64,000 bases of DNA from contig CM047427.1 of assembly GCA_026168455.1 (NCBI GenBank), positions 46,726,558-46,790,557 on the forward strand. The letters run 5' to 3'. Origin of the DNA: Theocolax elegans. Lineage: Eukaryota; Arthropoda; Insecta; Hymenoptera; Cerocephalidae. The translations under genes and the position numbers were made by a program. The notes beneath the pieces are model-generated. The model did no database searches. It saw only the letters and a list, made by a program, of their open reading frames with translations, and had not been told where the DNA came from. Each line of letters opens with the position of its first letter. The first letter of the stretch is position 1. This document shows, piece after piece, positions 1 through 10,172 of the stretch.

Positions 1-452
1 AGTTACTGTCTCTTTACAAGTTTAAACAATATTATAAATAAATAATAACACTGTGAGAGGCTTTAGATGGTTTTAGTAGCTGTTCACGATCGAGAAGTTT
101 TTCAGGAAAATTTGCCGTAGGTCAGTAAAGCCGTTTTACTGCTTAACGATGGTGGGTGACAAGTTACCGGCTGTCGTATATTTGATGGTTGTTGACAGTT
201 TATCGTTTTCCAGTGGTAATATTTGTCATCAGCAGTCCGTTTAATTACGTCTCTCTCGATCAATGTTGATAGAAATCTCGTCTGCCGAAAATGGTCGGTG
301 TCTCGGATAATATTGGTACTGGATCGTTTTCGTTACAAGGCCAACATCATTTGCGGATGTGGAGCTTGTTTCTGTAGTGGGCGATCTAGAATTTTTATCA
401 TTTATCCATCCATCGCGAGGGTGAATGTACATTAGTATACTGTATATCTTGT
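1..452 (-). repeat. Gy2 LTR relic, first segment
   Basis: This stretch aligns by eye, with many substitutions, to the Gy2 LTR at about 51614-51990 in the same direction. Shared landmarks include the run around 'catgatcgagaag' and the block ending 'agtatactgtatat'. It is a diverged LTR fragment interrupted by a SINE; the LTR resumes near 780. Small open frames inside it are not genes. The left end lies outside the window. Confidence 0.75.
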
Positions 453-779
453 GTCCATCGGAAGATATCATCGGTTACCGAAATTAGTCTAATAATTACA
501 GTTTCCTGTCCTCCCGATGGAACCACCGTGATCCTCTTTACATCTTCGCGTCCCTAACATTCCCTATAGTTCAGATACCCGTGCCTCTCATGCACTGACA
601 AGTGCACGAAACGCACGCGCACCTGAACTGGCGTCACATTATAGTGACTCGCCGAGCCACTGAGTCGCGGTGTTCGAAAAATGCACATGAAAAAATTTTC
701 AGAGGAACACGTCTGGGATCGAACCCACGACCCTCGGTGTGAGAGTCGGGAGCTCTACCCATGAGCCACCGCGGCTCCA
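453..779 (-). mobile_element. tRNA-derived SINE
   Basis: Read on the minus strand from about 779, the sequence starts with a tRNA-like head. It has a pol III A box (GTGGCTCATGGGTAGAGC, 752-769) and a B box (GGGTTCGATCCC, 715-726) at tRNA-like spacing, with paired D-, anticodon- and T-arm segments. About 250 bp of tRNA-unrelated body follows. It interrupts the Gy2 LTR relic, whose sequence is recognisable on both sides. A functional tRNA gene is unlikely because no paired acceptor stem is seen and the sequence runs on as a SINE body. The distal end, near 453, is approximate. Confidence 0.7.
715..726 (-). promoter_or_regulatory. pol III B box of SINE
   Basis: GGGTTCGATCCC on the minus strand is a consensus B box. 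Together with the A box at 752-769 it forms an internal type 2 pol III promoter. Confidence 0.7.
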
Positions 780-885
780 ATATGTGGGTTAATAGTAGTG
801 ATAATGAATGATATAAACGCGAACATAGGTATGTATCGCATAGAACGATGAATTTTAGAGGGGATGAGATTCTTACTGAATTTTT
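780..885 (-). repeat. Gy2 LTR relic, second segment
   Basis: Continuation of the LTR relic after the SINE. The run containing 'atagaacgatgaatttta' matches the Gy2 LTR near 52068, in the same orientation as segment 1-452. Confidence 0.65.
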
Positions 886-899
886 GCAATGTTGTATGA

Positions 900-962
900 C
901 TTACTTCTCTCATCCGGCCTCTGAATGACCCATTTCAAAAATTAATTACGCTTCACCTAATT
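900..962 (+). repeat. FB2-type terminal repeat fragment (left of LINE insertion)
   Basis: 'atccggcctctga' and 'aaaaattaattacgc' match the sub-terminal part of the palindromic element at 31200-31260. The match stops at 962 and resumes at 3733, the two halves being separated by the LINE insertion. The last 11 bp (ttcacctaatt, 952-962) are repeated at 3733-3743 as a target site duplication. Confidence 0.75.
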
Positions 963-1122
963 GATCAGAGAGTTCCTCTCGAACCTTCGTAGAGGTAACA
1001 TCTATTCTCAATATATAGAAAATTATTTCTATTGAGTCTCGATTTATCGAATTCTCAATGGCAGGTGCAAATCTGTCTCTATTTTCTATCACAACTCTCT
1101 TCTCAGCCCATTGTGAGCCATC

Positions 1123-1871
1123 ATGGCCACTGGGAAAAATCCACATTTTCGCACTGCGATGGCTCCGAGAGCATCGCCTCCACCGCTGAGTCCTTAATGG
1201 ACACAACGCTTACTATAAATTGCGAAGGCTTCAAGGAGCCTCGCAGGCGAAAGCGTGCCCAACAAACACCTCGGGACACTCAATCAGACCGAACAAGTCT
1301 GATCACAAAAACTAGCAACACGGTACTTCCATCGGTTGCTACAGACAATCAATTCGCCCTATTAGCCGACACTTACGCCGAAGAAAGGAAAGTTAGGATC
1401 ACCCCAGTAAACGTTTACTGTGATGAGCTTAATTTTCCCTACAAACTCCTCCAATCTATCATTAAAAAATTAAAATTTAGCGCGGTAGTTTATAAACTCC
1501 GCGATAACTTCATGTCCGTCCGGGTTTCAACCCTGGAGGACTACCGAACCCTCATCCGGGAATTGGACACCGAAAGGTTCCAATATTTTCTCTTTAAATC
1601 TCCGGATTCCAAACCTCCGGTCAAATTCGTCATTAGGGGCCTAGCCATTTCAATGGCCACCGACGAAATCGCGGACGAATTATTACGGGGTGGATACAGG
1701 GTCCACAACGTCGCGCAAATGAAGAGAGGAAGCGGGAAAAATGCCACCCCGCTCCCTCTTTTCCTAATTACATTAGAAAAAACTGATAATATTAAAAATA
1801 TTATCCACCTAAAGACAATCGCGTTCTTAAAAATCAAAATAAAAATACGCGCTGGGGGAGTCGCACTATAA
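1123..1871 (+). pseudogene. LINE-J ORF1 (Gag-like nucleic-acid-binding protein), broken
   Basis: Jockey-type ORF1 remnant. ORF1 proteins of this clade coat the element RNA. The ATG at 1123 is out of frame with the body: against the 44152 copy one base is missing near 1134, so the conserved part is read from about 1198. The centre resembles the PRE_C2HC-associated region of insect Jockey/X-element ORF1 (FVIRGL, then DEIADELLRGGYRVHNVAQ). The CCHC knuckles are absent: a deletion of about 1.05 kb relative to 44873-45920 fuses ORF1 to the late endonuclease domain near 1852, and the frame stops at 1871. No function is expected. Confidence 0.7.
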
Positions 1872-3155
1872 ACGCACTCGGTAGCCAACTCTGTAAATAT
1901 TGCATTAATAAACAACTTTACATTCACGCTCCAACGAGCTTCACTCACTATCCTTACAACAAAAAATGCAAACCCGATATAAAAGATTTCATGATCTATA
2001 AAACTTAAATTTTTCTTCTAATATCTGCACTCTCCCACATTCCGAATTAGACTCAGACCATTGCCCCGTATACATAACTATCAACTTAACAACAATTTAC
2101 AATTCGACAAAAATTAAATACAACTTTGCAAAATTAACTGGCAGACATTTAACAATTACTTTGACGAAAACATCACTGCACTACAAGACATAGACACAAA
2201 AGACGAAATAGACACTGCTATCACTGACTTTGCACAAACCATCCACAAAGCAATAGACATTTCCACACCATTAAACGAAAATAAAACCGGCAACCTTCCG
2301 TTACCGGATGAAATAATTAAATTAATAAGACATAGAAATGTATTAATCCGCGAAAACCGTAAACGATATAATCCAATCCTTAAATACCATATTAATTCAA
2401 TTCGACGCTTAATAGTCAACCAAATAAAATACTTTAAATGCGAATCGTGGAATAATAAAGTAAAATCCCTAAACATTAAAGACAATAGTTTGTGGAGAAT
2501 GACCAAAGCCTTTACGCGAACTCATACTAATATTCCACCGTTAAAAGATTCAAATAATCAACTTAAATATTTTTCACCAGACGATAAAGCTAACCAACTA
2601 GCCCAAAACTTCGCGAAAACGTTCACACCGCATAAAATGCCTCATAACAATTCCAATTTTACTACAGAAACTGATAATTTAATCCTAAATTTTCTAAACA
2701 ATTCTAACAATAACCCTAATACAATTCCACCGATAATTCCGTCCGAACTTAAAAAATATCTTAAACGCGCGAAAAACAATAAAGCACCCGGCCCGGATAC
2801 AATAAGTAACTTCATTTTGAAAAAATTACCTATAAAAGCATTAACCCACTTAACCGACATACTCAACGCGTGCAATAAACATAAATATTTCCCAGACGTC
2901 TGGAAAACGGCGACCGTCTTGGTGTTTCCCAAAGCAGGTAAAGACCCTACCCTCCCGACTAGTTACAGACCAATTAGCCTCCTTAACACAATGAGCAGAC
3001 TTAGGGATGACATGACTGACCGCCTAACGAATACTTAGACTAACCGAAGACATTACTCGGACCTTTAACTGAAAATGAAACACCGGGGCGGTACTTCTCG
3101 ACGTCGAGAAAGCCTTTGACAGCGTCTGGATAAACGGTCTGCTTCGCAACACATG
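1872..3155 (+). pseudogene. LINE-J ORF2 remnant (endonuclease C-terminus, reverse transcriptase)
   Basis: Continues from the endonuclease end found in the 45.9-kb copy into an RT domain with the motifs NNKAPGPD and SYRPISLLNT, open at 2490-3038. A further deletion after SYRPISLLNTMS removes the region before the palm. A short piece (VLLDVEKAFDSVWINGL, about 3088-3145) holds the catalytic motif A area. The YADD motif and the 3' end are missing. In full copies the product nicks DNA and primes cDNA synthesis; this copy cannot. Confidence 0.7.
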
Positions 3156-3732
3156 CGCGACCAAAGGACTTTCTATCCGCCCCGTAGGAACTATTCGTCA
3201 TTCAAAAATAAATTCTATTTAATTGACATTGATGGGATGGGGAGGAAACATATGCAGGGTGGATGGCTGCTTCTCGTAGGCATTTCGCCGGAAGAACCAG
3301 CCGGAGCTCTGTAGAATGGCTCTGCTCGGCTCATCAATGCACCCCATCACATAGTCTATTTATTTCTCTTTCTTTTTCCACTCAACCTCATATCCATTCC
3401 ACCTTTCATCTCAATTTTCATTCTTTTAACTAACGCATTACTACAAGTAGGTTTTTTCAGCTTAGTGCCTTTTCCTACTTAACGTAAGCTTCTGCTTACT
3501 TCTGCTTTCTCTAAACTTTCTGTAAACTCATCTTTTTATTATTGTGCGAAAATGCTAACTTTAGCAATGCACTTTCACCTCCCACGCGAGTCTTCCTTCT
3601 TAAGGAGAAGTAACGGGAATGGAGATATGCCTCCCGCCGTGGATTTCATCCACGACGGGGACATATAAACAATCTTCCGGGCTGGACGTACCTCACTGGT
3701 TGAGGCACGCACCATCCCCCCCTTTTTAGTTT
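3156..3732 (+). mobile_element. LINE-X 3'-terminal segment
   Basis: A non-coding 3' tail. Landmarks are 'gtaagcttctgcttact', 'gcgaaaatg.taacttt', 'ccgtggatttcatccacg' (a hairpin) and 'gctggacgtacctcactgg'. The same order occurs on the minus strand at about 42385 to 42100, with the same run towards a C- and T-rich end, so this is a defined LINE 3' end. The parent LINE's coding region is not in the window. Its first 200 bp have no second copy here. Confidence 0.55.
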
Positions 3733-3791
3733 TTCACCTAATTAATATTTTTTAAAAATTCCGATTATACTCGAATTAATTTCTTGAACCG

Positions 3792-3824
<33 letters not shown>
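3733..3824 (+). repeat. FB2-type terminal repeat fragment (right of LINE insertion) and AT microsatellite
   Basis: 'attaatattttttaaaaat' followed by 'atactcgaattaatttc' matches the FB2 terminus at 31253-31310. It runs into an (AT)n tract of about 30 bp that is cut at 3825 by the end of FB1. Confidence 0.7.
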
Positions 3825-3827
<3 letters not shown>

Positions 3828-4568
3828 GTGGTTCTCTGTGACATCGAAGATGAAACAAATAAATATTGCTATAACTGTGGGAATATGTTTTAGAGGTATC
3901 CAGTAGTTCTCCTGAATTTTTTCAGATTTTTTCTGGGCCATTATTTTAAGTTACAGAGAGTCAAAGTTGACATTTTAGCACTTTTTTGCATTATATGCCC
4001 ATTTTCATGAATTTTTAGCTCCCAGGGGATGCATTTTTCACTAAAAACATAAGTATGACTTTTTTTGTAAAATTTTTCGAACTTTTCATTAAAAATACTT
4101 TTAAAGACATAAATGTATGCTGTCATACTCTTGTAAGCCATTTAAACCTTAAATAGTGAAAATCAGCAATTCTGCTCCGGACTCTGGTAACCTAATACTG
4201 TCTAAAAGATGTCTTTTTATAGTCAGAAACTGCCTAAAAATTTCCAGAGTGGGTCTAAATCATTAAGATCACTTATGGTCAAAATATCCGGGAAAAGTGC
4301 CCGAAATATTAATAGAAATGTATATTTGTTGCCTTATAACGATGAATCTAGTAGCATGATCATTGCAAAAAAATTTATGCACTTACCTTGGAATGGTAGA
4401 AAAGTATCTCCACTTGTTTCAGTATCCATCTAATCCCCTGTAAGCTGCTAAAAATACAAATATTATTATAAAATTATAAAAAATTATTTTTTAAACATTT
4501 ATAATGCTGGATTTTTAGTTTTACATCCCTTACAAGAATTATAATACTAATCTGAAGGATTACTATAA
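3825..4568 (+). repeat. FB1 left inverted-repeat arm
   Basis: Inverted copy of 17661-18401. The open frames here (for example 4209-4433) recur on the opposite strand in the other arm only because the arms are copies. They carry no recognisable domain. Confidence 0.75.
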
Positions 4569-4624
4569 ATATATAAACATCATTATTACAATAACTGAAT
4601 ATACGTATTTAATACAAAAGATAT

Positions 4625-5750
4625 TATAACGGTAAGCGAGTTACCGATCAGGTGAGTAACTGAAAAGAGTAACGACAGCGCGGCGCGCGCGGGGAACGCG
4701 CGCGAGAATCGTGCGCAGTGGAGTATCGTTAGAGAGTTCGCGCGCGATCGACAACAACACGGTGTTGGTGACCGGTGATTGTTTTTTACGGGATAAACGA
4801 GCGAAAGACTAGTGCATTTTTGCGTGTGGGTGCGAGGGTTCCTCCCCACCAACCTCCACGTCGGCGTGCAGAGCAGCACGTCTCACGGGCAGTGAGAGAG
4901 AAGGAAGAAGACTCGGCGAATCCCACCTTCTCGACCGTTGGATAGAGAGAGAGACATATACGAGGACGAGCTCTCTCTCTATAGCACAGCCTTTTCCCTG
5001 CCGAAGCGAGATATTCAGATACGCGGTAAGTGGTGCACCACATTTAGACCCGCGTGTCTATCTAAATTTCGTGTCCCGATTTACCTGGTACGGTCCAGGT
5101 GAGGAAGCGTTCCTCCTTTCCCCCCTCTCGTGACAATACCCGCACGGATAGAAAGGTCGGTGGTTCGCGGGAACCACTTCACGAGAGAAGGCGCGCGTGA
5201 CGTAGTAAGCTTCTACGTAAAAGCTCTCTACGTCAGAGATTCATACGTCACACGGTGTGACGTATGCCATCAGGTTAAGCAGCCGATCATATCCGGATCG
5301 GTTGCTCGTAATCGACAGTTAAATAGATTTTAACCGATTCTTTTCGCGCTGACCTCGGGGTAGTAATCGGTACGACTCCCCGCAAATTGTTAAAGTTTAT
5401 TTGTTCATAATTTATTAATATTTAATTGTTAATTTAATAAATTGACTCGGCGAGACTATCTTTCTCGCCGATTAAACGTAAAATATCGATTGTTAATAGT
5501 GTTTTACCGATTACTGTCCTATCCTACGAATACCGCCCTCTCCGGTGTTTATCCTAGTTGGCAATCTTGGGCATAGGGCCCAACACACGGTATATAAGTC
5601 AAACGGAGTGTTTGACGTTGTTAACGGCATTGCACGGGAATCAAAGGGATTCCCGGCCGCATCGTGGGACTGCACACTTAAGGTTGGTAAGTTGGGACAG
5701 ATTGGGCCTAACCGTGGGCCTTACATATCCCCAGTACCCACCCCGTTACA
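4625..5750 (+). repeat. Gy1 5' LTR
   Basis: Matches 16413-17540 end to end. It begins directly after the target duplication and ends two bases before the primer-binding site. It contains several 5' splice-site-like sequences, the strongest being GTAAGT at 5026-5031. The short ORFs inside (for example 5130-5333) recur in each LTR copy and are not supported as genes. Confidence 0.92.
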
Positions 5751-6523
5751 ACTGGCGCCCAATACGTGTGGATTTTGGATACAGGACATCGGAAAAATCA
5801 ACAAGCACGATATAGTTGTTCAATTGTTAATAATATTGTTAATTAACAATTGGATAACTCGCGTACAATAACGATGTCAGCAGTCGCGTTTCGAAATTGT
5901 GAAGTATATTTCGGTACTCTTTCGTTCCCCCTCGAGACGGGATTTGTTTATTAACAAATAGAATTGTTATAAACAAATAAAAATTTTTTTATAACAAATA
6001 AAATTTTTTTTATTTTTCTCGTCTCGACTACTTAGTAGTAGACACAGGAAATTGGTTCCTGGTCGAACATAGGTGGCGCCACTAGAAAAAGGTCGCACAA
6101 ATAGGAAATTTGGTGGGTTTTCGAACGGAATCGATAGACCGACCAACGTTACTTGGAAATTGGGTAGTTTGGACCAAACCAAGTAACTAGCGCCACCTAG
6201 AGGAACGAAAGAACGCGACACAGCGCGACATAACCTGGTGGCAATTAATCGGTCTAAATAAATTGTTTGTAAGTGTATGCAAGGTTTAGCTGGTTTTTGC
6301 TGGCACAAAACAGGAAGCTTATAACCTGGCTCAGACCTTTACAAATTGTATTGTAGGTTATATTTTTGTAAGAGGTCAAGCGCGCGGTAACTTTAATTAT
6401 TTAATTTATTTATTTATTGATTTATTTATTATTTATTATATAGTACCCGTTAAGTTAGCGCAAGGTAAGAGCCAGGCAGTAGTTTATCGTAAATTTATTA
6501 ACAAATTGGTGTTAAAAATAGTT
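4965..6523 (+). repeat. Gy1 leader duplication, unit 1
   Basis: Unit 1 begins inside the LTR at 'gacgagctctctct' and runs through the LTR end, PBS and leader to 'aaaaatagtt'. Unit 2 follows directly. The units differ mainly by short homopolymer or short-repeat indels. The leader part of each unit contains a splice-donor-like CAAG/GTAAGA (GT at 6465 here). No conserved coding frame was found; a minus-strand frame of about 110 codons (5967-6308) is repeated only because the DNA is. Confidence 0.9.
5753..5771 (+). other. Gy1 primer-binding site
   Basis: TGGCGCCCAATACGTGTGG lies two bases after the LTR. It starts with TGG, as expected for pairing to the CCA end of a tRNA primer. A second copy lies at 7308 within the duplicated leader. 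Confidence 0.8.
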
Positions 6524-8076
6524 GACGAGCTCTCTCTATAGCACAGCCTTTTCCCTGCCGAAGCGAGATATTCAGATACGCGGTAAGTGGTGCACCACAT
6601 TTAGACCCGCGTGTCTATCTAAATTTCGTGTCCCGATTTACCTGGTACGGTCCAGGTGAGGAAGCGTTCCTCCTTTCCCCCCTCTCGTGACAATACCCGC
6701 ACGGATAGAAAGGTCGGTGGTTCGCGGGAACCACTTCACGAGAGAAGGCGCGCGTGACGTAGTAAGCTTCTACGTAAAAGCTCTCTACGTCAGAGATTCA
6801 TACGTCACACGGTGTGACGTATGCCATCAGGTTAAGCAGCCGATCATATCCGGATCGGTTGCTCGTAATCGACAGTTAAATAGATTTTAACCGATTCTTT
6901 TCGCGCTGACCTCGGGGTAGTCATCGGTACGACTCCCCGCAAATTGTTAAAGTTATTTGTTCATATTTATTAATATTTAATTGTTAATTTAATAAATTGA
7001 CTCGGCGAGACTATCTTTCTCGCCGATTAAACGTAAAATATCGATTGTTAATAGTGTTTTACCGATTACTGTCCTATCCTACGAATACCGCCCTCTCCGG
7101 TGTTTATCCTAGTTGGCAATCTTGGGCATAGGGCCCAACACACGGTATATAAGTCAAACGGAGTGTTTGACGTTGTTAACGGCATTGCACGGGAATCAAA
7201 GGGATTCCCGGCCGCATCGTGGGACTGCACACTTAAGGTTGGTAAGTTGGGACAGATTGGGCCTAACCGTGGGCCTTACATATCCCCAGTACCCACCCCG
7301 TTACAACTGGCGCCCAATACGTGTGGATTTTGGATACAGGACATCGGAAAAATCAACAAGCACGATATAGTTGTTCAATTGTTAATAATATTGTTAATTA
7401 ACAATTGGATAACTCGCGTACAATAACGATGTCAGCAGTCGCGTTTCGAAATTGTGAAGTATATTTCGGTACTCTTTCGTTCCCCCTCGAGACGGGATTT
7501 GTTTATTAACAAATAGAATTGTTATAAACAAATAAAAATTTTTTTATAACAAATAAAATTTTTTTTTATTTTTCTCGTCTCGACTACTTAGTAGTAGACA
7601 CAGGAAATTGGTTCCTGGTCGAACATAGGTGGCGCCACTAGAAAAAGGTCGCACAAATAGGAAATTTGGTGGGTTTTCGAACGGAATCGATAGACCGACC
7701 AACGTTACTTGGAAATTGGGTAGTTTGGACCAAACCAAGTAACTAGCGCCACCTAGAGGAACGAAAGAACGCGACACAGCGCGACATAACCTGGTGGCAA
7801 TTAATCGGTCTAAATAAATTGTTTGTAAGTGTATGCAAGGTTTAGCTGGTTTTTGCTGGCACAAAACAGGAAGCTTATAACCTGGCTCAGACCTTTACAA
7901 ATTGTATTGTAGGTTATATTTTTGTAAGAGGTCAAGCGCGCGGTAACTTTAATTATTTAATTTATTTATTTATTGATTTATTTATTATTTATTATATAGT
8001 ACCGTTAAGTTAGCGCAAGGTAAGAGCCAGGCAGTAGTTTATCGTAAATTTATTAACAAATTTGTTAAAAATAGTT
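6524..8076 (+). repeat. Gy1 leader duplication, unit 2
   Basis: Second copy of the LTR 3' part, PBS and leader, lacking the first about 340 bp of the LTR. It ends at 'aaaaatagtt', after which the unique leader (8077-8306) leads to gag. Confidence 0.9.
8020..8025 (+). promoter_or_regulatory. Candidate 5' splice site in Gy1 leader
   Basis: CAAG/GTAAGA closely fits the donor consensus and lies upstream of gag. The duplicate is at 6465. It is a plausible partner for the acceptor at 13815-13816 to produce an ORF3 mRNA (inference). Stronger or equal donors also exist within the LTR at 5026 and 6583. Confidence 0.45.
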
Positions 8077-8306
8077 TAAACTCGGTAGTGCTTCCTGATC
8101 AAAGTAAGACAGGACTTACTTTTGGCATCCGGTTTTGTGCGTTAGCGGTTAGCTTAGGTAGAAGCAAAACCCAGTTACGCGGATTGGTCATTTGGCAAGT
8201 AACGCCAAAGTTAAATATTCGACAGCACATAACCTTGCACACACATAGTGCGTCAAGCCAGCGAGGCTACTTACTGTTAAACGTATAAACGACGCTACAA
8301 CTGAAG

Positions 8307-10172
8307 ATGGCCGCTCAGCAGAAAGACGTCGATAGTCAAATCGATGCATGGATCGAGACGCTCACCAGGGAGCAAATCGAACTACACCTGGACGCCTTGA
8401 ACCTAAAATCGGCAGGCTCGGTTCATAGGAAAGCCGAGCGACTCCACCAGTGGCTATTAGGAAATTATTCGGCCCAGGAGTTTAACCAGGAGGAAGACGA
8501 AGCCACAGCAGTTCGCAGCCGTCTCCAACGGAGAAATAGGTGGCTGCAGATGCTAGGTGAACATCAAGACGAGGAGTCTGATGAACCTAGCCCAGATCAG
8601 GAAGTGTATCTGGTACTGCGTGAGAACGCTGCGGTTAAAGATAACCTGCACAGGACGGTGCAGGATTTCGATGACGTCGAGCTAGATGAAACGACGTCAG
8701 CCGCGACCAACACAGAACCTCAACCCGAACGAGAGGAAGAATGGCTGTCATTGGTCTCTGAAGAGGGAAACATTTTTAAAATCCCTCGATCGTTCTCCCA
8801 GACCTTGGTGCAGCTTATCAAAAAAGTGAATGACCTCACTGTAAAGGTAGATAAGCTGATGTCTGAGCGCACTCAAACCGCTCACAGCACGAGATTGGAC
8901 GGTGCCAACCAATCTCACCATGTGCAATTTCAGAACACATATACGTGTTATGGTCCTGATGTGAGCGAGATAGGTGAGGCGCAAGTAAATGGCAAGCAAC
9001 AACGCGCAAGCGCCCCTCAGTCTAAGCCTGATGGAGCTTGGAAGGGGGGGAATGCGCGCGAATCCCAGAGGATTCCTCAAGCGCGCAGCTCGCCAAACAA
9101 GGATCGGACATTCTCAACACCAAGCTTCTCGACGTCATCGAGGTTGAATGGGACACCTCGAGACGTCGGCGGCATTGTGAGGAAGTGGCAGGTCAAGTTC
9201 TCTGGCGACAAGAGCCAGAGCATCGACGCCTTCCTAACCAGGATCGAGGATTGCAGGATCCTGGCCAACCTGTCAGAGGACGAGTTATTGCCGTCACTCT
9301 CGGAACTTCTGACAGACACTGCCGCCACGTGGTACCAGAACGAGAAACACAAGTGGCACTCCTGGCAAGATTTCGTGACTTCGGCTAAACGTTGGTACGG
9401 AATGAGCCAACGTTTCCAGCAGAGGATCATCGCCGAGTCCAACGCACGGACTCAAGGACCCGATGAACCGGTTAGGGACTATATGACGTGTTCTATCGCA
9501 ATAATGCGAAAGATAGTCCCTACGCCGACTGAAGCGCAGCAGATCGATCATTTGTATCGGAACATGCTGCCACAGCTTCAACGGCTGTTCAAGAGAGCGG
9601 AAGTGAGCTCAATTGAGCAAATGCTGGACCTCGCCACGGAAGCGGAGCAGACGATAGAAGGTGAAAAAGTATATCGTCCACCACCTACGGAGGAAGGGTC
9701 TCTGCTTCCTGAAATGGCGTATAAGCCGAAGCGAAAAAAAGGTTCGCCGAAGGCTAAGGTAGCGGCCGCTGAGGTAAGCCCGGCCAAACCAAGCGAGCCA
9801 GACGTCGTCGACCGCATTGCAAAGATGCTGGAGGATGCGCTGCGGCCCATCGTCTCCCAATTGGCGTCGACGACCCGACAGTCCCGTAGGAGAAGCCCAA
9901 GGTCTGGCTCTCCTAAGAAAGGCTCGCCTGCCAACCGATCTCCGAAGAGTAGGAGGTCTGGCAGACCTAATGGCCCGAGTAAGAGCTTCGGACACCGGCA
10001 GGAAAAGAAGAGTGCTAGTCCACAGAGGGAAAAAGTGAAGGAACAGCCGAAAAACAGAATGGGCTCAACTTTCGATCCGACTAAGCCTCTTACCTGCAAG
10101 GGCTGCGGAAAAATTGGATATTCCCTCAGGTACTGTCCGGTGTGCTCGGGAAACGCCAAAGGGAGCGGTTAA
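8307..10172 (+). CDS. gag: Gy1 Gag polyprotein
   Basis: 621 codons from an ATG in good context (gaagATGG) to TAA. Gag forms the particle and packages the RNA. An acidic N-terminal half (residues 1 to about 290) is followed by a capsid-like region at about 294-440 beginning WQVKFSGDKSQSIDAFLTRI. Then come a basic Ser/Pro/Arg-rich stretch (about 535-585) and one zinc motif CKGCGKIGYSLRYCPVC (597-613), spaced CX2CX9CX2C rather than the usual CCHC. A diverged relative lies at 19856-21908 on the minus strand. The end overlaps pol by 31 nt, with a slippery heptamer in the overlap. The frame is fully open and looks intact. Confidence 0.92.
   Translation: MAAQQKDVDSQIDAWIETLTREQIELHLDALNLKSAGSVHRKAERLHQWLLGNYSAQEFNQEEDEATAVRSRLQRRNRWLQMLGEHQDEESDEPSPDQEVYLVLRENAAVKDNLHRTVQDFDDVELDETTSAATNTEPQPEREEEWLSLVSEEGNIFKIPRSFSQTLVQLIKKVNDLTVKVDKLMSERTQTAHSTRLDGANQSHHVQFQNTYTCYGPDVSEIGEAQVNGKQQRASAPQSKPDGAWKGGNARESQRIPQARSSPNKDRTFSTPSFSTSSRLNGTPRDVGGIVRKWQVKFSGDKSQSIDAFLTRIEDCRILANLSEDELLPSLSELLTDTAATWYQNEKHKWHSWQDFVTSAKRWYGMSQRFQQRIIAESNARTQGPDEPVRDYMTCSIAIMRKIVPTPTEAQQIDHLYRNMLPQLQRLFKRAEVSSIEQMLDLATEAEQTIEGEKVYRPPPTEEGSLLPEMAYKPKRKKGSPKAKVAAAEVSPAKPSEPDVVDRIAKMLEDALRPIVSQLASTTRQSRRRSPRSGSPKKGSPANRSPKSRRSGRPNGPSKSFGHRQEKKSASPQREKVKEQPKNRMGSTFDPTKPLTCKGCGKIGYSLRYCPVCSGNAKGSG

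Larger units (their letters stand above)
963..3732 (+). mobile_element. Chimeric LINE insertion (LINE-J body + LINE-X 3' tail)
   Basis: One 2.77-kb insertion bounded by an exact 11-bp direct repeat (952-962 and 3733-3743) inside an FB2-type terminal repeat. 963 to about 3155 is a LINE-J copy starting close to the 5' end of the fuller copy at 43985. About 3156-3732 is a different sequence whose last part recurs alone, inverted, at 42092-42400, so it is the 3' end of another LINE. A template switch during target-primed reverse transcription would explain one duplication around two unrelated RNAs (inference). Confidence 0.75.

Noticed and set aside
711..779. Possible functional tRNA gene
   Set aside because: Head of a SINE: no paired acceptor stem at the end and about 250 bp of unrelated body attached.
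4209..4433. 74-codon frame in FB1 arm, mirrored at 17792-18016
   Set aside because: Present in both inverted arms as copies; no domain, atypical composition, arms are otherwise non-coding.
5130..5333. 67-codon frame found in three Gy1 LTR copies
   Set aside because: Lies entirely in LTR sequence; identical only because LTRs are duplicated. No start context, domain or conservation beyond the DNA repeat.
5967..6308. 113-codon minus-strand frame in the Gy1 leader, repeated near 7544-7864
   Set aside because: Same reasoning: part of the tandem leader duplication; antisense and without recognisable motifs.
8088..8288. 66-codon frame just before Gy1 gag
   Set aside because: Leader sequence; could act as an upstream ORF, but nothing supports a product.
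8748..10159. Long antisense frames opposite Gy1 gag and pol
   Set aside because: Shadows of GC-rich coding sequence on the plus strand, where real domains are seen.
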